Assembly (NCBI GenBank): GCA_902478935.1
Contig: CABSMV010000044.1
Span: forward strand, 1 to 14,237
Length of the DNA: 14,237 nucleotides
DNA from: an uncultured Collinsella sp.
GTDB taxonomy: Bacteria; Actinomycetota; Coriobacteriia; Coriobacteriales; Coriobacteriaceae
Reading direction: 5' to 3'
Part shown: piece after piece, positions 1 to 7,073 of the stretch
How the letters are laid out: each line of letters opens with the position of its first letter
Position numbering within the stretch: the first letter of the stretch is position 1
Position numbers and translations under genes: made by a program
Notes under the pieces: model-generated
The model's input: only the letters and a program-made list of their open reading frames with translations
Told to the model about the DNA's origin: nothing
Database searches by the model: none

Positions 1-374
1 TAAGAGACAGCCATGAGGGCGTCCATGTCGCAATCCGGGTCGCACATCTCCTCGCCGATCTTGTTGAAGCGATCGACCTTGGCGATCATGTCGCCAAATG
101 CCATGCGCACGTTCTCGATGACGGTCTTGTCGTCGTCGAGCGGCGGCTCCTGCTGCAGGATGCCCACGGTGTAGCCGGGGGTAAGCCTAGCATCGCCGTT
201 GGAGACCTCCTCGATGCCAGCCATGATCTTGAGCAGGGTCGACTTGCCCATACCGTTGGGGCCCACGACGCCGATCTTGGCACCGGGGTAGAAGCTCAGG
301 GTCACGTCGTCAAGGATCACCTTGTCGCCATGGGCCTTGCGAGCCTGATACATCTGGTAGATAAACTCCGCCAT
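1..374 (-). CDS. ettA: Energy-dependent translational throttle protein EttA, ABC-F ATPase (N-terminal 124 residues, cut by window edge)
   Basis: This is the start of an ABC-F family ATPase that binds the ribosomal E site and tunes early elongation to the ATP/ADP ratio. The visible 124 residues open with MAEFIYQMYQARKAHGDKV and align from memory with E. coli EttA throughout, including the segments PGAKIGVVGPNG and PGYTVGILQQEP. The Walker A motif is GPNGMGKST at residues 38-46; the usual EttA motif has Ala where this one has Met. No membrane segment is present, as expected for a soluble ABC-F protein. The ATG at 372-374 is the natural start because homology begins at residue 1; a purine-rich AGAAAGGATAG lies about 10-20 bases upstream. 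The remaining roughly 430 residues, including the second ATPase domain, lie beyond position 1. The family call is firm; EttA rather than another ABC-F subfamily is very likely from the N-terminal signature. Confidence 0.93.
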   Translation of the reverse strand, partial: MAEFIYQMYQARKAHGDKVILDDVTLSFYPGAKIGVVGPNGMGKSTLLKIMAGIEEVSNGDARLTPGYTVGILQQEPPLDDDKTVIENVRMAFGDMIAKVDRFNKIGEEMCDPDCDMDALMAVS

Positions 375-558
375 TTGCCTGTTCTATCCTTTCTACCTGC
401 TGTTTTCCTATTCTTGATTCGCTTTAGTAGAAACGAAATGAGGAAACCAGCTCTGAAACGTAACGAAAAAGGGGCATGGTTGCCCACACCCCCTAATACT
501 ACCTGGGAAAAGTCCCCCGGAACATACTATGAACTGCGTACGCTAGTTTTCCGCAACC
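375..558. other. Intergenic region between sdpI-like gene and ettA
   Basis: This 184-base stretch separates two minus-strand genes. It holds a small hairpin with a T-run at 466-485, listed separately, and an A/T-richer segment (about 375-465) that probably carries the ettA promoter. I could not pick a convincing -35/-10 pair there. No conserved open reading frame or RNA gene was recognised. Confidence 0.5.
466..485 (-). terminator. Probable weak intrinsic terminator of the sdpR-sdpI pair
   Basis: Read on the minus strand, GGGCA (481-485) pairs with TGCCC (472-476) across a four-base loop, and the hairpin is followed by C and then five T (466-470). It lies about 75 bases past the sdpI stop and ahead of ettA, where a terminator would be expected. 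The stem is only 5 bp, so read-through into ettA is plausible. Confidence 0.45.
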
Positions 559-1263
559 TTAACGAGCGGCTCGCTGAGATTTGCGCCACAACAGATACGA
601 GTAGACGTAGACGGCTCCAACCGAACCAAACGCCAGAACCGCAATCACCGCGGCGACGACTTCACTCGAAAGCACGCTGCCTGCCACGCCCATCACAATC
701 AGGCCAATACCCAGCACCAAAAAGCAGGCACCGCCAAAACGCTGCGTACGGCGCCAGTTCTCGGGATCGGCAAGCGCCCAAGGTGTCTTGATACCGAGCG
801 TATAGTTCTGCTTCACACGCGGCAAGTAGTTGCCTACGCCGATGAACAGCAAACCGACAACACCGGAAATCAGCACGTTAACCGAACCGACCGCCGGCAC
901 CACGCCCCAGACCGTAAGCTCTCCCAGCCAGCTTATGGCGCACATGAACAAGGTGAAGGCGATTACGAAGCCCTGGCAGAACTTGCCCGAGGTTCGATAT
1001 GCCTCACCTTTGGGGTCGATGCGCGGCACCACGCAGAACATTGCGAGAAGCGCCAGAGGCAGCACGCCGAGCGCGGAGGCCATCCAGCTAGGACCCCAAC
1101 CGTCGACGGCGCCGTTCGCGCCCCAGTGCGTGGGAATCTGCGTAGGCAAGCTCGGCATCACCATGAGGTGCGCTACAACATTAATAGCGCAGACCACAAC
1201 AAGCATGGCCCACACGCGCGACGATACCCCCGTGGGGTGAATGCCCTTGTTTTCGTTATTCAT
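559..1263 (-). CDS. SdpI/DUF1648-family integral membrane protein
   Basis: A 234-residue membrane protein of the SdpI type. In Bacillus subtilis SdpI protects against the SDP toxin and sequesters the repressor SdpR at the membrane; most homologues elsewhere have no proven role. About six hydrophobic helices are visible, near residues 17-37, 61-80, 96-118, 124-143, 178-197 and 202-226. The DUF1648 signature PTQIPTHWGANGAVDGWG spans residues 40-57, and the SdpI signature (GNYLPRVKQNYTLGIKTPW, then NWRRTQRFGG) spans about 144-178. The ATG at 1261-1263 was chosen over an in-frame upstream start because the latter would lie deep inside the preceding gene. This start overlaps the last codons and stop of the ArsR-family gene by 8 bases, so the two are probably translationally coupled. 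No SDP-type toxin gene is visible, so an immunity role is not supported; a general envelope function is equally possible. Confidence 0.85.
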   Translation of the reverse strand: MNNENKGIHPTGVSSRVWAMLVVVCAINVVAHLMVMPSLPTQIPTHWGANGAVDGWGPSWMASALGVLPLALLAMFCVVPRIDPKGEAYRTSGKFCQGFVIAFTLFMCAISWLGELTVWGVVPAVGSVNVLISGVVGLLFIGVGNYLPRVKQNYTLGIKTPWALADPENWRRTQRFGGACFLVLGIGLIVMGVAGSVLSSEVVAAVIAVLAFGSVGAVYVYSYLLWRKSQRAAR

Positions 1264-1534
1264 CCTTATCACCTTCCGTGTTTGTAAAGCCCATAAACCA
1301 GCCAATTAAATCCTGCATGACGGTGGTGTTTAAGCTGTATACGATGTTTTGGCCATGGTGCTCGTCGGTCACCAACCCGGCGTTTTTGAGCGTCGCCAAG
1401 TGATGGCTCAGCGACGGCTTACTGATATCGAAATGCTCGGCAAGCTCCCCCGCCGTGCAATTGCCCTCGCGCAGCAACTCCAAAATGCGCCGTCGCGTTG
1501 GATCGGCAAGCGCCTTAAAACCCTCTCCCGGCAT
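1256..1534 (-). CDS. ArsR-family winged-helix repressor, SdpR-like
   Basis: A 92-residue regulator with the classic ArsR fold: FKALADPTRRRILELLREG (residues 6-24), the recognition helix region SKPSLSHHLATLKNAGLV (38-55) and a beta-wing (about 57-68, HHGQNIVYSL). The metal-sensing ELCVCDL motif of the third helix is absent; GNCTAGELAEHFDIS stands in its place. It is therefore an SdpR-like, probably non-metal regulator. The start at 1534 is preferred over an ATG 18 bases upstream because AGGAGG sits four bases before it. It is the first gene of a pair with the overlapping membrane protein. An inverted repeat overlaps its own -35 box (1583-1598), which predicts autorepression relieved through the membrane partner, as in the B. 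subtilis sdpRI system; that last step is inference by analogy. Confidence 0.88.
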   Translation of the reverse strand: MPGEGFKALADPTRRRILELLREGNCTAGELAEHFDISKPSLSHHLATLKNAGLVTDEHHGQNIVYSLNTTVMQDLIGWFMGFTNTEGDKDE

Positions 1535-1568
1535 AAGACCTCCTCTCATCATCTCTCATGACGTGCAC

Positions 1569-1597
1569 ACTATACTCAATATTTAGATGTTTGTCTA
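1569..1597 (-). promoter_or_regulatory. sigma-70-type promoter of the sdpR-sdpI pair
   Basis: On the minus strand a -35 box TAGACA (1592-1597, five of six consensus bases) is separated by exactly 17 bases from a -10 box TATAGT (1569-1574, five of six). Transcription would begin near 1562, leaving a leader of about 28 bases before the ATG at 1534. Confidence 0.75.
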
Positions 1598-1606
1598 ACT
1601 ATCTAA
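1583..1606. promoter_or_regulatory. Probable ArsR/SdpR operator
   Basis: TTAGA (1583-1587) and TCTAA (1594-1598) form a perfect inverted repeat with a six-base spacer. A further half-site ATCTAA follows at 1601-1606, matching TTAGAT at 1583-1588. The repeat overlaps the -35 box of the sdpR promoter, so bound repressor would block polymerase. A TTAGAT-type half-site fits small ArsR/SdpR proteins from general knowledge of the family; binding itself is inferred. Confidence 0.6.
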
Positions 1607-1663
1607 TCGCAATGCTTCAAACCACATCAAAGCAAACGCCATCGCAACCTATGGGCGATTACC

Positions 1664-1669
1664 TATAAT
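1664..1669 (+). promoter_or_regulatory. -10 box of the tcdA-tatD promoter
   Basis: A perfect TATAAT is present, with only a weak -35 candidate (ATCGCA, 1641-1646) 17 bases upstream and no TG extension. Transcription would begin near 1676, about 37 bases before the chosen tcdA start. This excludes the in-frame ATG at 1668, which lies inside the -10 box. Confidence 0.6.
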
Positions 1670-1712
1670 GGCGATAGCTAAAACACGACCGACTCCCCAT
1701 CGGAGGATATCC

Positions 1713-2510
1713 ATGACCGAAACCACAGCCGCAGCCGCCATCGAGACACGCGACACCAAGCTCGAGATCATCATGGGCCGCGAGGCACTCGATAAGCTCG
1801 CCGATGCTACGGTGCTGGTGCTCGGCTGCGGAGGTGTGGGCTCCAATTGCTGCGAGGCACTCGCCCGCGGCGGCATCGGTCATTTCGTCATTCTGGACAA
1901 GGACGTCATCGCGCCCAGCAATATCAACCGTCAGGCCATCGCCTTTCACAGCACCATCGGAAAGCGCAAGGTTGACGTGATGGAAGCCATGATCCACGAC
2001 ATCAATCCCGCCGCTGCCGTCATCAAGCGAACTGAATACTTGCTGAGCGACAACATCGATGATTTCTTCGCGAGCGTTTTGGAGCAGACGGACGGCAAGC
2101 TCGACTACGTCGTCGACGCCATCGACACCATCTCGGCCAAGCTCACCATTGCCAAATATGCTCAGGACCACGACATTCGTTTGGTTAGCTCCATGGGCGG
2201 GGCCAACAAGCTCCATCCCGAGTGCCTCCGCTTTGCCGACATTTTCGATACGGTACGTGACCCCATGAGCCGCATTATGCGCAAAGAATGCAAGAAGCGC
2301 GGAATCAAGAGCCTGCATGTACTGTTTAGCTGCGAGGAATCGGTTAAGACACAGCCCCGCGACCCTTCCAACATCCACGAGCGCACCGAGCTGGGAACCG
2401 CCAGCTTTATGCCGCCCATCATGGGCCAGATGATTGCCGGCGAGGTTATCCGCCAGATCAGCGGCCGCGGCACTGAGCGCGTACGCTCCGATGGCCAACG
2501 TCTGGACTAG
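1713..2510 (+). CDS. tcdA: tRNA threonylcarbamoyladenosine dehydratase TcdA (E1-like/ThiF fold)
   Basis: A 265-residue E1-like enzyme, close to the 268 of E. coli TcdA (formerly CsdL/YgdL). TcdA uses ATP to cyclise t6A37 in ANN-decoding tRNAs to ct6A in the cytoplasm. The nucleotide-binding loop is GCGGVGS at residues 38-44. It is followed by LDKDVIAPSNINRQ (61-74), with the Asp and the Asn/Arg/Gln that bind ATP, then VDAIDTISAKL (134-144), and the TcdA-type region ADIFDTVRDPMSRIMRKE (about 175-192) and LFSCEES (204-210). The ATG at 1713 is preferred because GGAGG stands six bases before it and the longer in-frame start overlaps the promoter. tatD follows after 14 bases, so the two are probably co-transcribed. 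The N-terminal Ala-rich stretch is not conserved. Confidence is high for a TcdA/CsdL-type protein, less so for the precise substrate. Confidence 0.9.
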   Translation: MTETTAAAAIETRDTKLEIIMGREALDKLADATVLVLGCGGVGSNCCEALARGGIGHFVILDKDVIAPSNINRQAIAFHSTIGKRKVDVMEAMIHDINPAAAVIKRTEYLLSDNIDDFFASVLEQTDGKLDYVVDAIDTISAKLTIAKYAQDHDIRLVSSMGGANKLHPECLRFADIFDTVRDPMSRIMRKECKKRGIKSLHVLFSCEESVKTQPRDPSNIHERTELGTASFMPPIMGQMIAGEVIRQISGRGTERVRSDGQRLD

Positions 2511-2524
2511 CGGAGCGCACCGAG

Positions 2525-3307
2525 ATGGAGCCCCGGTTATTTGATGCACACTGCCATCTTGATTTAATGGCTCACCCGGACGCCGTTTCCGATGAGGCGA
2601 CGGCGCTGGGCTTGGGTCTATTTGACTGCGGCGTCAATCCGCGCGACTTTTCGGCCGCAAACGAGCGCGCCTGTCGCCAACCAGGCATCATCGCCGGCGT
2701 TGGGCTTCACCCCTGGTGGCTCGCCGATGGCCACTGCGGTTTTGTCGAAGTCAATCTGCTTTGCGAAGTTGCTGCCCAAGAACGCTACATCGGCGAAGTC
2801 GGACTCGACTTTTCCGCGCGCTTTGCTGGAAGTGAGCCGCTACAAATACAGGCACTTAACCGGCTCTGCGATGCGCTCGTGCAGCATCCTCTTACCGGGC
2901 GCGTGATATCAATTCACGCCGTTCGTTCGGCAGGAGCCGTACTGGACGTCCTCGAATCGCATGGGCTACTCATCCCAAACCCCGACTCCCCCGTTATCAT
3001 CTTCCACTGGTTTAGCGGTACTTCGGACGAACTCGCCCGCGCGCGAAACGTAGGCTGCTATTTTTCCGTGAACGAGCGTATGCTCGCCGCCAAACGCGGT
3101 CGCGAATACGCACGACAGATTCCACTCGACCGCCTACTGCTCGAGACCGATGCGCCGGCCGAACCAAACACAGAAACAAGCGCGCAGTCGCTCATCAAAT
3201 CGCTCACAAGGACCTCGATGCGCATTGCCTCACTCAAAAACTGTGACGCAAAGCGCATCGAGTCGGCAGTTTTAACAAATGCGCACTCTGTTTTTGACCT
3301 TCGCTAA
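2525..3307 (+). CDS. TatD-family metal-dependent hydrolase
   Basis: A 260-residue TIM-barrel hydrolase of the TatD type. The family includes 3'-5' DNA/RNA exonucleases and D-aminoacyl-tRNA editing enzymes. All expected metal ligands can be seen: H9 and H11 in FDAHCHLD, E91 in IGEVGLDF, H131 in VISIHAVR, H161 in IIFHWFSG and D209 in LLLETDAP. The length matches the family. It follows tcdA by 14 bases with a weak GGAG about 11 bases before the ATG, and it ends head-on to the ten-gene minus-strand operon. It is shorter and more divergent in the middle than E. coli TatD or YcfH, so it is safest to name only the family. Confidence 0.87.
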   Translation: MEPRLFDAHCHLDLMAHPDAVSDEATALGLGLFDCGVNPRDFSAANERACRQPGIIAGVGLHPWWLADGHCGFVEVNLLCEVAAQERYIGEVGLDFSARFAGSEPLQIQALNRLCDALVQHPLTGRVISIHAVRSAGAVLDVLESHGLLIPNPDSPVIIFHWFSGTSDELARARNVGCYFSVNERMLAAKRGREYARQIPLDRLLLETDAPAEPNTETSAQSLIKSLTRTSMRIASLKNCDAKRIESAVLTNAHSVFDLR

Positions 3308-3314
3308 CCCCTGT

Positions 3315-3360
3315 GGGCAAAAAATGCCAAGGGACATGCGAATCGCACAACGCAGTCCCT
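3315..3360 (-). terminator. Intrinsic terminator at the end of the ten-gene operon
   Basis: AGGGAC (3330-3335) with TGCG (3337-3340) pairs with CGCA (3351-3354) and GTCCCT (3355-3360), giving a 10-bp stem with one bulged A and a ten-base loop. Read on the minus strand the stem is followed by TTGGCA and a run of six T (3319-3324). It lies 28 bases past the FGGY kinase stop. The plus strand lacks a good T-run, so termination of tatD transcripts here is less certain. Confidence 0.75.
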
Positions 3361-3387
3361 ATTGGTAGGCAGTACAATTCGGCAGCT

Positions 3388-4905
3388 TTACACCAATTCG
3401 TGCATGAGATCACGGTTGCGTGCATACAATTCGTCAAAGATATGACGACGCGACGCATATAACTCGTGGGCAGCCATATCGGGCTCGATTGTTTGCGCAA
3501 CGCCAAGGACTTGGGCGAGTTCATCCCATGATGCGTAGGCGCCACCTGCGAGAGCTGCCATGATGGCATCACCGAAGCATGCACCCACCGTAACCTTGGC
3601 AACCGAGACCTCGCGCCCGCATACGTCGGCGATAGTCTGCATCCAAACTGGATTCTTGGTTCCGCCTCCGACAAGCATAATGCGCCCAATTGGCAGTCCA
3701 TGCTCTCGCTCGATAATGTCGACATGGGATGCAACGGTATACGCGACGCCTTCCAAGGCGGCGCGAACCATATGGGCTCGCGTATGCCTTCCGGTCAGGC
3801 CAAAGAAGACGCCACGCGCCTCGGGATCGTTGAGCGGAGTACGCTCCCCCGCAAAGTACGGCAGGCACAGGAGCCCATCGGCACCCGACGCCACATCGGC
3901 GGCATCATGCGCCATAACCGAATATGCATCGGGGCCACCGTGGCCCTCGGCCTCTACGGCGTCGCGATACAGCTCTTGGCGCAGCCACGATGTGAGTGCA
4001 CCCGCCGTATTGGTCCCCGCGCAAATCCCGTAAGTTCCGGGAATGATAAACGTCCCCGGCCACAGGCGGGCATCATCGACCATATGATCAGCTAGGTAGA
4101 TGAAATACGCCGTGCTCCCCAACTGAACCATCATATCGCCGGGACGGAATACACCCGTCGAAATGGCCTCGGCACCAGAGTCACCCGTTCCCACTAAGAC
4201 AGGTGTCCCCGCCGCGAGCCCCGTCGCCTCAGCCGCACGCTGCGTAATCACCCCGGCAATATCGGTAGCCGACATTACCTCCGCCATCTGGTCAGGCCGG
4301 CAGAAACGAGCACATTCCCGAGCATCAACCTTCCAAGTGTAGCGGTCATATAGGGGAAGAAAATCCTCCGCCAAATAACGGTCCACCGTAAAACGCCCCG
4401 TCAACTTTGCGCACAGAAACGATGACGCCGTCAGGAACTTCGCGGCACGTTCGTGCACCTCGGGCATATTCTCCTTAAACCACAAGATCTTGGGAGCAAT
4501 ATCTGACGAACAGGGATCGTGCCCGAAAAGCTCGCGTGCGCGATCTGACCCATATTCGAAAAGAAGCTCGTCAATCTGCGGCTTCGACCGCGCATCGACT
4601 CCATACAAAATCGCGGGCGCCAGCGCGTTGCACTCGGTATCGACCGGCACGCAGTCGCAACCCAATGCGGAAAGCCCCACGCATCCGATCTGCGCCGCGT
4701 TAACCCCCGATTGCGCCACCAGCTCGCGCGACAAGCGGCAAAAATCGCCCCACCAAACTGCCTCCGCATCATGCTGGTACCATCCATCACACGGGTTGTC
4801 CGTCTCGTGTCCACAAGAGGCTTGGCAAACGATATCGCATCGATCATCGATTAAAACGCCTTTAGAGGCGCTTGTCCCGATATCAATACCCAGATAGAAC
4901 GCCAT
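3388..4905 (-). CDS. FGGY-family carbohydrate kinase, xylulokinase-like
   Basis: A 505-residue ATP-dependent sugar kinase of the FGGY family, whose members phosphorylate xylulose, gluconate, glycerol, ribulose and similar compounds. The first phosphate-binding loop is GIDIGTSASKG (residues 6-16, with D8), the catalytic-base region is VGTGDSGAEAISTG (238-251, base D242), FAGERTPLNDP (351-361) is the sugar-kinase motif typical of xylulokinases, and LVGGGTKNPVW (411-421) contacts ATP. It is full length. It is the last gene of the operon: its GGGGAG ribosome binding site overlaps the stop of the SgcQ-like gene, and the gap is six bases. No sugar isomerase of the xylose or arabinose type is adjacent, so the substrate is not predictable; a product of the upstream enzymes is the obvious candidate. 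The annotation xylulokinase would be an over-call. Confidence 0.88.
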   Translation of the reverse strand: MAFYLGIDIGTSASKGVLIDDRCDIVCQASCGHETDNPCDGWYQHDAEAVWWGDFCRLSRELVAQSGVNAAQIGCVGLSALGCDCVPVDTECNALAPAILYGVDARSKPQIDELLFEYGSDRARELFGHDPCSSDIAPKILWFKENMPEVHERAAKFLTASSFLCAKLTGRFTVDRYLAEDFLPLYDRYTWKVDARECARFCRPDQMAEVMSATDIAGVITQRAAEATGLAAGTPVLVGTGDSGAEAISTGVFRPGDMMVQLGSTAYFIYLADHMVDDARLWPGTFIIPGTYGICAGTNTAGALTSWLRQELYRDAVEAEGHGGPDAYSVMAHDAADVASGADGLLCLPYFAGERTPLNDPEARGVFFGLTGRHTRAHMVRAALEGVAYTVASHVDIIEREHGLPIGRIMLVGGGTKNPVWMQTIADVCGREVSVAKVTVGACFGDAIMAALAGGAYASWDELAQVLGVAQTIEPDMAAHELYASRRHIFDELYARNRDLMHELV

Positions 4906-4911
4906 AGGTGC

Positions 4912-5721
4912 TTACTCCCCTCGCGCCGCACGAGCGGCAGCCATAAAACGAACTACCCGCTCAACATCAACCGGGGCATCCAGCTTTCCGTCGCGCTTTA
5001 AGCACGTGCCGACAAACGCGCCATCGTAGTGAGCAAATACGTCAGCCACGATATTTTCGCGACAACCGGTGCCGCATACCATAGGCACTTCGCCAACACG
5101 CTCGCGAACCTCATCGGCAAGCTCGCCCGAAGCGCCACGACCGGCAGCCGAACCGCCGATGACCATCGCATCCGGTAGGCAATTAAAGAGAAGCGAATCG
5201 GCAATGTCCGCAGTCGTGCGGTCGTTGAGATAAACCTCCCCCTCGCTCGTGATGAAGTGAAAAAGCTTGAGGTCGTCCAAGCGCAGCGCCGCCTTGCGAC
5301 GCATGGTGTGCGCGAAATCTCGGTTAATCAGCCCGAGATCACCGGCCCAGGCACCGCAAAAATTGCAGCGCGTGAACTGTGCATCGACGGCAGCGCACAG
5401 CTCGATTGTGGCATCACCATCGTAAATAGCCTCAGCTCCCCAAGGAGTCGACAGATCATGGGATAGAGTCCCGATTACATAGCCCATCGATGCAAGGGTT
5501 GAGGGAGAAACGTGCTGCTCGTAGGGCATCGAGAGCTCATTGGTAATCAAAATGCCATCGACACCGCCCTGCTGCAACGCCTCGAGATCGCGCTTGGCGG
5601 CTTCCACGACCTGCGACACGCTTCCGCCCGGGTAATACAGTGGATCGCCCGGCAGAGGACGCAAGTGCAGCATTCCGATGACCGGCTTTTCGGTCTTGAA
5701 CATCGAGGTTAGAAACGACAT
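4912..5721 (-). CDS. BtpA/SgcQ-family TIM-barrel protein
   Basis: A 269-residue soluble protein of the BtpA/SgcQ family. Family members are named either for a cyanobacterial photosystem I biogenesis factor (BtpA) or for the E. coli sgc sugar cluster (SgcQ); in heterotrophs the cluster context points to sugar metabolism. Family segments are PVIGMLHLRPLPGDP (residues 13-27), GGVDGILITNE (52-62), NFCGAWAGDLGLI (120-132) and the phosphate-binding-like barrel end DAMVIGGSAAG (184-194) and VGTCLKRDGK (237-246). The start at 5721 has AAGGAG six bases before it; a second in-frame ATG 15 bases upstream has no such site. The gene lies 33 bases after the YjbQ gene and 6 before the FGGY kinase. An aldolase or nucleosidase-like step on a phosphorylated sugar is a reasonable guess, but no activity can be read from the sequence. 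Confidence 0.82.
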   Translation of the reverse strand: MSFLTSMFKTEKPVIGMLHLRPLPGDPLYYPGGSVSQVVEAAKRDLEALQQGGVDGILITNELSMPYEQHVSPSTLASMGYVIGTLSHDLSTPWGAEAIYDGDATIELCAAVDAQFTRCNFCGAWAGDLGLINRDFAHTMRRKAALRLDDLKLFHFITSEGEVYLNDRTTADIADSLLFNCLPDAMVIGGSAAGRGASGELADEVRERVGEVPMVCGTGCRENIVADVFAHYDGAFVGTCLKRDGKLDAPVDVERVVRFMAAARAARGE

Positions 5722-5754
5722 AACGTGCTCCTTCATAGGGTTATCGCGGGGACG

Positions 5755-6183
5755 TTACTCCCCCAGCACTTCGACGTACACTTTTCGCTTCTGCGGACCG
5801 TCAAACTCCGCAAGATAGATGTTCTGGGCACCTCCACACACGATGTGGCCATCTTGGACGGGAAAGAAGCAACTGTTTCCACAAATCATGCTCTTGATAT
5901 GCCCACAGGAGTTGTTGCCGGTGGCTCCATAGCTCGGCAGGAAGTGTGCATGCGCATAGGGGGCATCGAGCGGGGCGATGCGATCAAGCGTCTCCATAAG
6001 ATCCGTCTCCACGCAGGGCAGTCCCTCGTTTACCACGATTCCACAGGTCGTATGCGACAAAATAATCGCTGCCAAGCCATTGGTCACCGAGCTGCGTTCG
6101 ATGGCAGCGTGCACGTCTTCGGTAATATCGATGAACTGGTCCGGAGCAGTCGATAGATAGCTCAATGTCTCGAGCGTCACCAT
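5755..6183 (-). CDS. YjbQ/UPF0047-family protein
   Basis: A 142-residue protein of the YjbQ (UPF0047) family, small trimeric enzymes annotated as secondary thiamine-phosphate synthases because E. coli YjbQ has weak activity of that kind. The family motifs are present: SHTTCGIVVNEG (residues 43-54, H44), SCGHIKSMICGNS (92-104, H95), PVQDGHIVCGGAQNIYLAEFDGP (begins at 108, E126). The usual GTWQ motif reads GGAQ here (117-120), so the conserved Trp is Ala. The start follows the amidohydrolase stop by only two bases, with GGGGATGAG ahead of it, which indicates translational coupling. Its place inside a sugar operon argues for a role in this pathway rather than in thiamine supply; that is inference. 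Confidence 0.85.
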   Translation of the reverse strand: MVTLETLSYLSTAPDQFIDITEDVHAAIERSSVTNGLAAIILSHTTCGIVVNEGLPCVETDLMETLDRIAPLDAPYAHAHFLPSYGATGNNSCGHIKSMICGNSCFFPVQDGHIVCGGAQNIYLAEFDGPQKRKVYVEVLGE

Positions 6184-6185
6184 GT

Positions 6186-7046
6186 TTACTCATCCCCTTC
6201 AAGAAAACGCAGGGCATTACCCCAGTAGAGCCTTTCTCGCGCATCATCGCGCATGGGCACGGTATCGAGCGCCCGCTTGAGTTTGAATGCACGGAAGCGC
6301 GGCGTATTGCTGGCGAACATCACTTGGTGCGATAGCGCGCGCTCATACCACAGCGGCCCCATATCGACCGTGAAAAGACGCTGCATCATCTCCTCGGGCG
6401 AATCGATGTAAGTGATAGAGGTGTCCGTGTAGCAGTTGGGATACTTGAGCAGCATCGCCACGGTCTCGCGTACCCAGGGCCAGCCAAAGTGAGTCAAACT
6501 AAAGCGCACATTTGGATGCGTTGCGATTGTGTGCTCAAATGCAAGCGGGTTACTGCGCGAGAGCTCTGCGCCAGGCTCCCAAGACATACCGGCATGGAAA
6601 ACCACCGGCTTGTTATAGCGCTCGCACAGCTCGTAAAGCGGCTCGGCCACAGCATCATCGGGGGCAAAACCCTGCTTTGCAGGATGCAGGCAAAGCCCCT
6701 TTGCCCCCAACTCGGTAAAGGCGCGCTCCAATTCGTCTGCGGCACCGCTCACCTGCGGGTCTACGCTCGCAAATCCCCACAGACGATCGGGATGCGCGGC
6801 AACCAGCATGGCAATCTGGTCGTTGGTGCCAAAGTGCCCTCCGCATGCCGTGGTTACATCGAGCGGCATGAGCAAGCTCTTCTGCACATCGCAGACGTCC
6901 ATCTCGACTTGAAGCTCGTCCCAATCCATGGGACCCATATGCCCCATACCAAATTCTCGTGACCAAAAACCGAATCCATCAGGCTCATCACCCGGCGTAC
7001 AGATCTCGCCGTAGAGCATGGGCTGAACCAACATGTCGATAACCAT
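6186..7046 (-). CDS. Amidohydrolase-2 family protein (COG2159-like) with degenerate metal site
   Basis: A 286-residue TIM-barrel protein resembling the amidohydrolase-2 group, which includes decarboxylases and lactonase-like hydrolases. Recognisable parts are ELGAKGLCLHPAKQGF (112-127), NKPVVFHAG (145-153, H151), NVRFSLTHFGWPW (179-191, H186) and the final YWGNALRFL (274-282). The opening motif IDxHxH reads IDMLVQP (3-9), so both histidines are gone, and the usual GSDxP near the end reads ASNTPR (245-250), so the acid is Asn247. The start at 7046 was chosen because AAGGAG stands six bases before it; the longer in-frame start has no site. It follows the second PfkB kinase by 27 bases and is coupled to the YjbQ gene. 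It may use fewer metals or none, and need not be a hydrolase. Confidence 0.8.
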   Translation of the reverse strand: MVIDMLVQPMLYGEICTPGDEPDGFGFWSREFGMGHMGPMDWDELQVEMDVCDVQKSLLMPLDVTTACGGHFGTNDQIAMLVAAHPDRLWGFASVDPQVSGAADELERAFTELGAKGLCLHPAKQGFAPDDAVAEPLYELCERYNKPVVFHAGMSWEPGAELSRSNPLAFEHTIATHPNVRFSLTHFGWPWVRETVAMLLKYPNCYTDTSITYIDSPEEMMQRLFTVDMGPLWYERALSHQVMFASNTPRFRAFKLKRALDTVPMRDDARERLYWGNALRFLEGDE

Positions 7047-7073
7047 TTCGTACTCCTTTCCAGGCATTTGACC

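Noticed and set aside
559..1552. SDP-type toxin-immunity system
   Set aside because: Only the repressor and immunity-like membrane protein are present; no sdpABC-like toxin or maturation genes are visible on either side.
1659..2549. Minus-strand open frame of 296 codons opposite tcdA
   Set aside because: Antisense to a full-length TcdA with all motifs; no recognisable domain.
3308..3387. Possible small RNA between tatD and the operon end
   Set aside because: The structure is explained by the terminator hairpin; no separate promoter was found.
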